Assembly: GCA_012521525.1 (NCBI GenBank)
Contig: JAAYMG010000134.1
Span: 1 to 18,077, forward strand
Direction: 5' to 3'
Length of the DNA: 18,077 nt
From: Clostridiales bacterium
GTDB taxonomy: Bacteria > Bacillota > Clostridia > Oscillospirales > JAAYOS01
The first letter of the stretch is position 1. Each line of letters opens with the position of its first letter. Below the pieces are notes generated by a model. That model saw nothing but the letters and a program-made list of their open reading frames with translations, was not told the DNA's origin and made no database searches. Shown one piece after another: positions 1-7,475 of this stretch. The translations under genes were made by a program, and so were the position numbers.

Positions 1-474
1 AAATCTGATTTGACCGATGGACAGAAAAAAGCCATAGCCGATGCCGGCAGGATGCTCGCTGCCCGCATGATGACCCGAAAGCAGCTGACCGAAAAGCTAT
101 TGGAAAGAGGACACGACCCGGATGACGCTGCGTTTGCTGCGGACAGCATGGAACAGCTGCGTGCAATTGACGATCTGGAGTACGCACACCAGTATGTTCG
201 CAGCCGCTCCGCCAGTGGATACGGTGCGGCAAGGATCCGCAGGGAGCTAAAACAGCGCGGAGTGGATGAGGAACTTATTGAGCGGGCCCTGGAGTCATTG
301 GATCCTGAGTACGATGAGTCCGGAATGATTGAAAAATACATACTGTCCCGCGCCAGGAGCTTCCCCATAGACAGGCGGGAAGCATCTAAAATATCAGGCG
401 CACTGGCGCGCAAGGGATTTTCATGGGAAGACATTTACCCAATTTTGCGCAAATATACGGAGGAATTTGACTAG
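1..474 (+). CDS. recX: RecX family regulatory protein (5' end outside window)
   Basis: RecX binds RecA filaments and modulates recombinase activity in the cytoplasm. The readable part has the RecX pattern of repeated three-helix modules: a first module around 'RMMTRKQLTEKLLERG', a second with 'AIDDLEYAHQYVRSR', the hallmark 'GYGAARIRRELKQRGV', and a final module ending near the C-terminus ('ALARKGFSWEDIYPIL'). The frame is open to base 1. The first possible start inside the window is a TTG at 10, with no ribosome binding site visible before it, so the true start probably lies to the left. From TTG 10 it would be 154 residues, close to short RecX proteins, so a near-complete gene is also possible. 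The stop (472-474) directly abuts the rimO ATG, suggesting translational coupling. Family call is by motif reading only. Confidence 0.85.
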   Translation, partial: KSDLTDGQKKAIADAGRMLAARMMTRKQLTEKLLERGHDPDDAAFAADSMEQLRAIDDLEYAHQYVRSRSASGYGAARIRRELKQRGVDEELIERALESLDPEYDESGMIEKYILSRARSFPIDRREASKISGALARKGFSWEDIYPILRKYTEEFD

Positions 475-1818
475 ATGCCGACGATTGGATTGATCTCGCT
501 GGGATGCGACAAGAACAGGATCAATGCCGAGCAAATGCTGTGGCAGCTGAAGGACGCAGGATACGAAATCGTAGATATTCCTGAAATGGCAGACATAGTA
601 ATAGTAAATACATGTTCTTTCATTGAGGCCGCAAAGGAAGAGGCGATCGAAAACATACTGGAGATAGCGGCCGCGAAAAAGAGCAACAGGACCGGCAGCA
701 TCGGAGGAAACGTAGAAAAAATCATCGTGACCGGCTGCCTGGCGGAAAGATACAGGGAAGAGATCCTGAAGGAGCTGCCTGAAGTTGACGGTATCGTCGG
801 CTGTGGAAGTTATGACAACATAGTTGAGGCCGTTGAAAGCGTATTGGAAGGTGAAAAACCCTGCCTTTTCGGAGATCCGAACGATAAGATATCGGAGGTG
901 CCGCGTTTTCGTACAGGTCCGGCATATTCCGCATATCTTAAAGTAGCCGAAGGTTGCGATAACAGATGCTCATATTGCGTGATCCCGATGCTGCGCGGAC
1001 GCTATCGCAGCAGGCGAATTGAAGACATCCTGCAGGAGGCAAATGAACTTGCTGAAAGCGGTGTAAAGGAGCTTATACTCGTAGCACAGGATCTTACAAG
1101 GTATGGTTTGGATCTGTACAAAGAAAGAAAACTGCCCCAGCTGCTTGAACAGCTGTGCAGGATAGAGAAGATCGAATGGATACGCCTTCACTATCTCTAT
1201 CCGGAAGAAGTAACTGACGAGCTGATAAGTACGATCAAACATCAGAACAAGATATTGAAGTACCTGGATATTCCCATACAACACATAAATGACGGAATCC
1301 TCCGCAGGATGAACCGGCGTTCGAACGGCCGTTCTATACGGGATCTCATTAAAAAGCTGCGCAGAGAAATCGACGGAGTATGCATTAGAACGACTATCAT
1401 CGTAGGCTTTCCCGGAGAGGACGAAGAGGCATTTACCGAGCTTTGCGCATTTTTGAGGGAAGCAAGGATAGAAAGGGCAGGATTTTTTGCCTTTTCTCCG
1501 GAGGAGGGGACCAGGGCATACGATATGCCCGATCAGGTCAGCCCTGAAGAGATAAACCGCAGGCTGGAAGTGCTGGCCGATATTCAGGATCAGGTCATGC
1601 ATGAATATAATCTATCAAGACTTGGAAAAGTTTATGATGTATTGTGCGAGGGCTACGATCCTTTGATTCGCCACTATTACGGCAGGACTTACGCCGACTC
1701 GCCGGACATTGACGGAAAGGTGTTCTTTAGGGGAAATCGCCCGGTAAATGAGGGCGACATTGTTGAAGTCATAATGGAAGATGTGCTTGACGGCGACCTT
1801 GTTGGGACTTTGATGTAA
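475..1818 (+). CDS. rimO: Ribosomal protein S12 (Asp) methylthiotransferase RimO
   Basis: RimO is a radical SAM enzyme with two iron-sulfur clusters that methylthiolates a conserved aspartate of ribosomal protein S12. The N-terminal UPF0004 domain carries its three cluster cysteines at C11, C47 and C88. The radical SAM core has the CxxxCxxC motif at C161, C165 and C168 ('GCDNRCSYC'). A TRAM-like RNA/protein-binding domain fills roughly the last 60 residues. The 447-residue length is normal. The opening 'GLISLGCDKNRINAE' fits RimO rather than MiaB, which modifies tRNA. The ATG follows the recX stop with no gap, and GGAGGA at 459-464, inside the end of recX, is its ribosome binding site. The RimO versus MiaB choice is the only real ambiguity, and the sequence favours RimO. 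Confidence 0.95.
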   Translation: MPTIGLISLGCDKNRINAEQMLWQLKDAGYEIVDIPEMADIVIVNTCSFIEAAKEEAIENILEIAAAKKSNRTGSIGGNVEKIIVTGCLAERYREEILKELPEVDGIVGCGSYDNIVEAVESVLEGEKPCLFGDPNDKISEVPRFRTGPAYSAYLKVAEGCDNRCSYCVIPMLRGRYRSRRIEDILQEANELAESGVKELILVAQDLTRYGLDLYKERKLPQLLEQLCRIEKIEWIRLHYLYPEEVTDELISTIKHQNKILKYLDIPIQHINDGILRRMNRRSNGRSIRDLIKKLRREIDGVCIRTTIIVGFPGEDEEAFTELCAFLREARIERAGFFAFSPEEGTRAYDMPDQVSPEEINRRLEVLADIQDQVMHEYNLSRLGKVYDVLCEGYDPLIRHYYGRTYADSPDIDGKVFFRGNRPVNEGDIVEVIMEDVLDGDLVGTLM

Positions 1819-1826
1819 GGATTGGC

Positions 1827-1831
1827 GGAGG
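1827..1831 (+). promoter_or_regulatory. Ribosome binding site deciding the pgsA start
   Basis: GGAGG lies 8 bases before the ATG at 1840. The in-frame TTG at 1822 lies upstream of this site and would not be served by it, so the ATG is preferred. Confidence 0.8.
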
Positions 1832-1839
1832 ACTTATTG

Positions 1840-2382
1840 ATGAAGAGTGCGAATGTGATAACATTGATAAGGATAGCGCTGGTACCGGTCTTTATGGTCG
1901 TTTACCTGCTGAAGCTGCGGTACCATGAAGAAATCGCCCTTGTGTTGTTCCTGCTTGCAAGTGCCACTGACAAACTGGACGGATATATTGCCAGGAAGTA
2001 CAACCAGATATCCGATTTTGGCAAATTTATCGATCCGCTGGCCGATAAACTCCTGATTACGGCAGCCCTTGTGATGCTGTCGGAGTCCGGAATAGTCGCT
2101 TCCTGGGCTGTCGTGCTGATCCTGGCTCGTGAGTTTATCGTAACGGGCCTGCGTACCGTTGCGATGTCCGCAGGAAGGGTCATTGCCGCCAACTCCTGGG
2201 GAAAGGCAAAAATGGTAATTCAGGTCATCGTCGTTGCGTTTCTTTTGACGCCTCTTCGCAGCATACCTGTCGGATTCACGAATCTCGGAGAAATACTCAT
2301 ATGGCTGATGACATTGATAACCGTTGTTTCGGGAGTCGATTATATTTATATCAACAGAGACCTGTTCCACACTGCCAAATAG
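1840..2382 (+). CDS. pgsA: CDP-diacylglycerol-glycerol-3-phosphate 3-phosphatidyltransferase
   Basis: This membrane enzyme makes phosphatidylglycerol phosphate from CDP-diacylglycerol and glycerol-3-phosphate, the committed step to phosphatidylglycerol and cardiolipin. The full CDP-alcohol phosphatidyltransferase signature DGxxARx8Gx3Dx3D is present: D47, G48, A51, R52, G61, D65, D69. The rest is made of hydrophobic segments consistent with about six membrane helices. The protein begins 'MKSANVITLIRIALVPVF', the usual PgsA opening, and has 180 residues, the family's normal size. The reading frame extends upstream to a TTG at 1822, but GGAGG at 1827-1831 points to the ATG at 1840. It lies 21 bases after rimO and 12 before cysE, in the same transcription unit. 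Other CDP-alcohol transferases are possible, but the N-terminus and size favour PgsA. Confidence 0.93.
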   Translation: MKSANVITLIRIALVPVFMVVYLLKLRYHEEIALVLFLLASATDKLDGYIARKYNQISDFGKFIDPLADKLLITAALVMLSESGIVASWAVVLILAREFIVTGLRTVAMSAGRVIAANSWGKAKMVIQVIVVAFLLTPLRSIPVGFTNLGEILIWLMTLITVVSGVDYIYINRDLFHTAK

Positions 2383-2394
2383 TGAGGTAGGATT

Positions 2395-3114
2395 ATGTTC
2401 AAGAAGATGATCTCCGATTTGCGTTCCATCAAAGAAAGGGACCCTGCTGCCCGGTCCCTGCTGGAGATATTTTTTCTTTATTCCGGATTTCATGCCCTTA
2501 TGTTCTACAGGGTTTCACACAGACTGTACAAATGGAATCTGAAGTTCTTGGCCAGGATGGTCTCACAGATGGGAAGGTTTTTCACGGGCATCGAGATACA
2601 TCCTGCGGCAAAGATCGGCAGGGGCCTTTTTATAGACCATGGCATGGGTGTAGTCATAGGTGAGACAGCCGAAATAGGCGACTATGTCACGATATATCAG
2701 GGCGTGACGCTTGGCGGGACCGGAAAAGATACGGGCAAGCGCCATCCCACCATCGGCAACAATGTACTGATCGGTGCGGGAGCAAAGGTGCTGGGACCGT
2801 TTACAGTAGGTGACTACGCAAGGATCGCCGCAAATGCGGTAGTGCTTGATGAGGTGCCGCCGAATTCGACCGTTGTCGGCGTACCGGGAAGGGTCGTGCG
2901 GCTCAACGGGAAAAGGGTCCCCAGCCTGGACCAGATACACATACCCGACCCGGTTGCACAAGAGTTATGCCGTCTCAGGCTCCGTCTGCAGAAGCTTGAA
3001 CAGGCATTGAACATTGAAAGCCGCGATGACGGTCCAAACCCTTGCGATACGACCGAAAGCAACAAGCAGATCCTGCAAGTCCATAATGGAAGCATAAACA
3101 ATCAGGAAACATAA
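2395..3114 (+). CDS. cysE: Serine O-acetyltransferase
   Basis: CysE acetylates serine with acetyl-CoA to give O-acetylserine, the precursor that cysteine synthase converts to cysteine. A helical N-terminus (about 1-65, with 'ERDPAARSLLEIFFLYSG') is followed by a left-handed beta helix of hexapeptide repeats from about residue 68 to 165. 'FIDHGMGVVIGETAEIGD' carries the family's catalytic His (H82), and 'GVTLGGTGKDTGKRHPTIG' is the typical acetyl-CoA-site loop. At 239 residues it is a little longer than the Bacillus-type enzyme because of a polar C-terminal tail after about residue 195, which looks disordered. The start follows GAGG at 2384-2387. It sits directly before cysS, a pairing known in Firmicutes that links cysteine synthesis to its charging onto tRNA. 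No T-box or other leader is visible between them. Confidence 0.95.
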   Translation: MFKKMISDLRSIKERDPAARSLLEIFFLYSGFHALMFYRVSHRLYKWNLKFLARMVSQMGRFFTGIEIHPAAKIGRGLFIDHGMGVVIGETAEIGDYVTIYQGVTLGGTGKDTGKRHPTIGNNVLIGAGAKVLGPFTVGDYARIAANAVVLDEVPPNSTVVGVPGRVVRLNGKRVPSLDQIHIPDPVAQELCRLRLRLQKLEQALNIESRDDGPNPCDTTESNKQILQVHNGSINNQET

Positions 3115-3149
3115 ACGGCCAATCATGAAGCTGGAGGCATTGTCAGGTT

Positions 3150-4568
3150 ATGAAGCTTTACAACACATTGACGAGAAAAAAGGAAGATTTCAAACCGATC
3201 GAAGATTCAGTAGTGAAGATATATACATGCGGCCCGACCGTATATCAATATGCGTCGATAGGCAATTTTCGCGCTTATTTGTTTATGGATTCCCTTCGCA
3301 GGGTATTAAAGAGCAACGGCTATAAACTCCAGCATGTCATGAACATAACCGACGTCGGACACCTGGTTAGCGATGCCGACGAAGGAGAAGACAAGATGGA
3401 GAAGTCTGCACGCGAACAGCAGAAGTCGCCTCTTGAGATCGCAGAATATTACACTGCCATTTTCATGAGGGATATTGACCGTTTGAACATCGACAAACCG
3501 GAAATGATCGTAAAGGCCACCGACAACATCCCCGAAATGATAGAGTTTGTCGAAAAGCTGCTGGAAAAAGGTTATGCCTATGAAACATCGGACGGCATTT
3601 ACTTCGACATCAGCAAGTTCGAAGGTTATGGAAAGCTCTCCAGGATGAACTTTGAAGAACAGCAGGCAGGCGCCAGGGTCGAGGTAAACGAGGAGAAAAG
3701 GCACCCTGCTGACTTTGCCCTTTGGAAGAAATCCCAGAAAGGGCGTCTCCAGGAGTGGGAATCCCCGTGGGGAATGGGTTATCCGGGATGGCACATCGAA
3801 TGCTCGGCGATGGGCTTGAAATATTTGGGAGAAAGGTTTGACATCCACACCGGCGGAGTCGACCACATCCCTATCCACCATGAAAATGAAATCGCTCAGA
3901 CGGAGGCACTTCTGGGCAAACCTGCCGTCAACATCTGGATGCACAACGAGTTCCTGCTGGTGGACGGCGGCAAAATGTCAAAGAGCCTGGGCAACTGCTA
4001 TACTCTTGACGACCTGGAAGCTCGCGGTTACTCGCCTCTGTGCTACAGGTATTTCGTGCTCAATGCGCATTATCGTTCCAAGCTCAATTTTACGTTCGAA
4101 GGAATGGAAGCGGCCAAGAAGTCGCTTAGCAAACTGGTTTCGGCTGTAAAAAGCCATAAGGATGCCCCAGGCGAGGTCGACGCAAAGATCCTGGATGAGT
4201 TCAGAAATGAGTTCTATCAGGCAGTCAACGACGACCTGAATATTCCGAAGGCCCTGGGAGTCGTTTGGAATATGGCAAGATACTCTGTCAAATCGGATAA
4301 GATCTACCGCCTGATCCTGGAGACCGACAAGATCCTCGGCCTGGATCTCCATTTGGATGCGGAGGTGCAGCCTGAAGTCCCGTCCGATCTGGATCCAGAT
4401 GTCGAAGCCCGGGTCCGTGCGCGTCACGAGGCAAGAAAGGCGAAGAATTTCGCTGAGGCCGACAGGATAAGGAACGAGCTTAAACAGGAAGGGATCGTTC
4501 TGGAAGATATGCCGAACGGTGTAAAGGTGACAGTTGACGGAAGGTCCCACGTAGTCGAATTTGGTTGA
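3150..4568 (+). CDS. cysS: Cysteinyl-tRNA synthetase
   Basis: CysS attaches cysteine to tRNA-Cys in the cytoplasm. The class I catalytic core is complete: 'CGPTVY' near the start, the KMSKS loop at 275-279, and all four zinc ligands at the expected spacing (C27, C218, H243, E247, matching E. coli C28, C209, H234, E238). The C-terminal DALR/anticodon-binding region includes 'EARKAKNFAEADRIRNEL'. One oddity is that the HIGH-type motif reads SIGN at residues 36-39, with Ser in place of the first His. The subtype marks 'TDVGHLVSDADEGEDKMEK' and 'GGVDHIPIHHENEIAQ' suggest a CysS branch different from the E. coli type. The ATG at 3150 is the only reasonable start, because an in-frame stop lies at 3126. 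Spacing to its possible ribosome binding sites (GGAGG 3133-3137, AGG 3145-3147) is not ideal. Confidence 0.96.
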   Translation: MKLYNTLTRKKEDFKPIEDSVVKIYTCGPTVYQYASIGNFRAYLFMDSLRRVLKSNGYKLQHVMNITDVGHLVSDADEGEDKMEKSAREQQKSPLEIAEYYTAIFMRDIDRLNIDKPEMIVKATDNIPEMIEFVEKLLEKGYAYETSDGIYFDISKFEGYGKLSRMNFEEQQAGARVEVNEEKRHPADFALWKKSQKGRLQEWESPWGMGYPGWHIECSAMGLKYLGERFDIHTGGVDHIPIHHENEIAQTEALLGKPAVNIWMHNEFLLVDGGKMSKSLGNCYTLDDLEARGYSPLCYRYFVLNAHYRSKLNFTFEGMEAAKKSLSKLVSAVKSHKDAPGEVDAKILDEFRNEFYQAVNDDLNIPKALGVVWNMARYSVKSDKIYRLILETDKILGLDLHLDAEVQPEVPSDLDPDVEARVRARHEARKAKNFAEADRIRNELKQEGIVLEDMPNGVKVTVDGRSHVVEFG

Positions 4569-4573
4569 AAGGA
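4567..4573 (+). promoter_or_regulatory. Ribosome binding site deciding the polA start
   Basis: GAAAGGA overlaps the cysS stop codon and lies 9 bases before the ATG at 4583. The in-frame TTG at 4565 falls on the upstream edge of this site, so the ATG is preferred. Confidence 0.75.
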
Positions 4574-4582
4574 TTTTGTCCA

Positions 4583-7216
4583 ATGAAGCTGATGATGCTG
4601 GACGGCAACAGTATAATGAACAGGGCGTTTTACGGCATACGCCTGTTTTCAAACAGGGAGGGACTGTATACAAATGCAGTCTACGGTTTCCTGAATATAC
4701 TTCTGAAGCTTATTGAAGAAGAGAAGCCCGATGGCATCTGTGCAGCATTCGACGTCCATGCTCCGACGCTGAGGAGCCGGATGTATCAGGAGTACAAGGC
4801 CAACCGCAAGGAAATGCCGGATGAGTTGGCAGTGCAAATGCCGGTGATCAGGGAAGTACTCGAAGCCATGCGCATCCCGTGTTTCGGACTGGAAGGTTAT
4901 GAGGCTGATGATCTTCTCGGTACATTGTGCAGCAAGATCACGGAGTCCGGAATGGAAGGAATAGTCGTCACAGGTGACAGGGATGCGCTGCAGCTTGTAA
5001 ATGATCAAATATCCGTTATGCTGATCACGACTTCAAAAGGCCAAACGCTGACGACTGTTTATACTCCGGAAAAGTTCAAAGAGGAATACGGGTTTGAACC
5101 CGAAAAAATGATCGACCTGAAAGCCCTTATGGGGGATCCGTCCGACAATATACCGGGGGTTCCGGGAATCGGAAAAAAGACAGCGACCGATCTGGTGCAA
5201 AAGTACGGCAGCTTAACCGATATATACAGTAAGCTTGATCAGATCGACATGCGCGGTGGTGTGGTCGACAAGCTCAAAGCCGGCCATGATATGGCATTGC
5301 TGAGCTTCGAGCTTGCGACTATAAACAAAAACGTACCTTTGGATATAGATGTCGGATCGATCAGAAGGCAGCCTTTTGACAATGAAAAGCTTCACGAAAT
5401 TTTCGTCAGACTTGAATTCAGGTCACTGCTTGAAAAGCTGTCCATAGAGGCCCCTGTCACTGACGGCGCAAAGGCAAAACAGCTGCAGGACTTTGTTATT
5501 GAACGCATTGGTCCGGAGAATTGGAATGAGGTACTGGAAGGAATAAATTCACCCGTTTCCGTCGTATGCCAGCCGCATATGGCAGCCTTAGCATTTTACC
5601 GCCCGGGAAAAGTATATATAGCACGCGAATGTGACTTTGAGCCCGGTCGCTGGACCGACTTTCTCAGTATTTTTTTCGGTGAGGGGATATCCAAATACGG
5701 ATCGGATATCAAATCAGATATTCGAATGTTGCTGGACATGTCGATATATCCCAAAGGGTATATATTCGACACCGCTTTATGCGCATATCTTCTTAATCCG
5801 ACCGAAGGCCGCTATACGATCGAGCGTCTAGCCCTGTCGTATCTCGGGATCCAGGTCCCATCTGCGAAGCTATATGAGGACGGGTCATCATTCAACTCCC
5901 TGTCGATCGAAAGCCAGGCTGAAAACGCGATCGCAGCGCATGCAGCGGCATTGTTCGCTCTCAGTGAAATGTTGCAAAAGCTTCTTGACGAATCGGATAT
6001 GAAAGAGCTTTTTTATGACCTGGAGCTCCCGCTCTGCACCGTCCTTGCGGAAATGGAGCACTGCGGCATGAAGGTCGACGCGAAAAAGCTTGAGGAGTTC
6101 TCCGAGTGGCTTTCGGTGAAGATCGAACAGTGCCAGCGGGAAATCTTCCGGCATTCCGGCGGGGAGTTCAACATAAATTCGACGAAGATCCTTGGTGAAG
6201 TGCTGTTTGAAAAGCTGGGTCTCCCTCCGGTAAAGAAGACGAAGACGGGATATTCCACTGATATCGAGGTCCTTGAAAAACTCAAGGGCAGGCATCCGAT
6301 AATAGAAGAGATCATTGAGTACAGGCAGCTGACAAAGCTGAAGTCGACATATGCGGACGGCCTCCTCAAAATGATTGGTGATGACGGGCGTATACACACG
6401 AAATTCAATATGATGGTAACTGCCACGGGACGGCTTAGTTCTACCGATCCGAACCTTCAAAACATTCCGGTGAGAGACGACCTCGGAAGCGAGATCAGAA
6501 AGATGTTCGTGGCAGAAGAAGGGCATGTGCTTATAGATGCCGACTATTCACAGATAGAACTTCGCGTACTTGCCCACATTGCGGATGACAAGGCTATGAT
6601 ACAGGCATTCAGGGAGAACCGGGACATACACACGATCACCGCATCGCAGGTCTTTGGCGTTCAGCCTGACGAGGTCACACCTGAACTTCGCCGGCGTGCA
6701 AAAGCGGTAAACTTCGGGATCGTATACGGGATATCCGATTTTTCGCTTGCCGAGGATATAGGCGTGTCCAGGGGTGAGGCAAAATTCTATATAGAAAGTT
6801 ACCTGAACCATTACTCGGGCATAAAGAACTACATGAAGCAGGTCGTAGAGTCTGCAAAAGAGACGGGATACGTCAAGACGATCATGCACAGGCAGCGGTT
6901 CCTTCCGGAGTTGAAGTCCAAAAACTTCAACATCAGGTCGTTTGGCGAGCGGGCCGCTCTGAATACTCCTATCCAGGGCTCCGCCGCCGACATAATCAAA
7001 AAGGCGATGCTGCAGGTGCACCGCAGACTGAAGGCCGAAGGACTCGGCGCCAGGATGGTCCTGCAGGTACACGACGAACTGATAGTCGAAGCACCACAGG
7101 AGGAGGCTGAAGTCGTAGCCAGGATCCTGACCGAGGAAATGCAAAGCGTTGTGGAATTAAAGGTCCCCCTGGTTGCGGATGCAAGGATGGGTAAGACCTG
7201 GTATGATGCCAAGTAG
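4583..7216 (+). CDS. polA: DNA polymerase I
   Basis: PolA removes RNA primers and fills gaps during lagging-strand synthesis and repair. From the ATG at 4583 it has 877 residues in the standard order. A 5' nuclease domain covers about 1-290 ('EGYEADDLLGTL', 'GDRDALQLV', and the helix-hairpin-helix 'GVPGIGKKTATDLVQKYG'). A degenerate 3'-5' exonuclease fold covers about 300-470, and a polymerase domain follows. Polymerase motif A has the catalytic D654 ('DADYSQIELR'), motif B has K707 ('RRRAKAVNFGIVYG') and motif C has H830-D831 ('QVHDE'). 'TATGRLSSTDPNLQNIP' is also present. The exonuclease domain lacks the DxE of Exo I and the Exo III acidic pair, so proofreading is probably absent, as in Bacillus and Thermus PolA. 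The conserved C-terminal residues WYDAK are encoded by bases that also form the first unit of the repeat array downstream. Confidence 0.97.
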   Translation: MKLMMLDGNSIMNRAFYGIRLFSNREGLYTNAVYGFLNILLKLIEEEKPDGICAAFDVHAPTLRSRMYQEYKANRKEMPDELAVQMPVIREVLEAMRIPCFGLEGYEADDLLGTLCSKITESGMEGIVVTGDRDALQLVNDQISVMLITTSKGQTLTTVYTPEKFKEEYGFEPEKMIDLKALMGDPSDNIPGVPGIGKKTATDLVQKYGSLTDIYSKLDQIDMRGGVVDKLKAGHDMALLSFELATINKNVPLDIDVGSIRRQPFDNEKLHEIFVRLEFRSLLEKLSIEAPVTDGAKAKQLQDFVIERIGPENWNEVLEGINSPVSVVCQPHMAALAFYRPGKVYIARECDFEPGRWTDFLSIFFGEGISKYGSDIKSDIRMLLDMSIYPKGYIFDTALCAYLLNPTEGRYTIERLALSYLGIQVPSAKLYEDGSSFNSLSIESQAENAIAAHAAALFALSEMLQKLLDESDMKELFYDLELPLCTVLAEMEHCGMKVDAKKLEEFSEWLSVKIEQCQREIFRHSGGEFNINSTKILGEVLFEKLGLPPVKKTKTGYSTDIEVLEKLKGRHPIIEEIIEYRQLTKLKSTYADGLLKMIGDDGRIHTKFNMMVTATGRLSSTDPNLQNIPVRDDLGSEIRKMFVAEEGHVLIDADYSQIELRVLAHIADDKAMIQAFRENRDIHTITASQVFGVQPDEVTPELRRRAKAVNFGIVYGISDFSLAEDIGVSRGEAKFYIESYLNHYSGIKNYMKQVVESAKETGYVKTIMHRQRFLPELKSKNFNIRSFGERAALNTPIQGSAADIIKKAMLQVHRRLKAEGLGARMVLQVHDELIVEAPQEEAEVVARILTEEMQSVVELKVPLVADARMGKTWYDAK

Positions 7217-7363
7217 ATAGAATACATGGTATGATAATTAGCAGATAAGAAAGCTGTTATGATGCCAATTTGTAATAAGATATGGTTTGATGCTGAGCCG
7301 GCATGAGAGCTGGTATGATGCCAAGATGAGAAAATATGATAAGATATTTGCAGATAAGAAAAC
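7199..7363 (+). repeat. Degenerate 28-bp tandem repeat array after polA
   Basis: The word TGGTATGAT and close variants recur at 7199, 7227, 7255, 7283 and 7311, every step being exactly 28 bases. A shortened unit containing TATGATAAGAT follows at 7335, and TGGTATG appears again at 7364. CTGGTATGATGCCAAG occurs identically at 7198-7213 and 7310-7325, with a near copy at 7254. GCAGATAAGAAA occurs at 7241-7252 and 7350-7361. A trailing remnant, CTGATGCCAAG, sits at 7448-7458. The first unit contains the last five codons and the stop of polA. Because 28 is not a multiple of three, the array is not a coding extension. There are no unique spacers, so this is not CRISPR. The rest of the gap to 7475 is AT-rich, with no gene, tRNA or clear intrinsic terminator. 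Confidence 0.85.
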
Positions 7364-7475
7364 TGGTATGTGTAGATAAGTAAATAAGTTATGAGAAACA
7401 TAGACATGAGTGTAATGATATACCGCAAGCATTGCAAACCTTTGAGACTGATGCCAAGAAGGACTAAGCGATGAT

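Noticed and set aside
970..1602. 210-residue - strand reading frame inside rimO
   Set aside because: It is antisense to the conserved radical SAM core, has no recognisable domain and no plausible expression signals.
3125..3325. Small + strand reading frame overlapping the start of cysS
   Set aside because: It has an ATG but lies in another frame of the conserved cysS N-terminus and shows no protein-like features of its own. Its GGAGG lies inside the frame rather than before it.
7300..7322. Intrinsic terminator after polA (GGCAT/ATGCC hairpin)
   Set aside because: The stem is only five pairs with a 13-base loop and no T-run, and it is a by-product of the repeat units.
7199..7363. CRISPR array
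   Set aside because: The 28-base spacing is head-to-tail repetition of a degenerate unit with no unique spacers, no well-conserved repeat, and no cas genes nearby.
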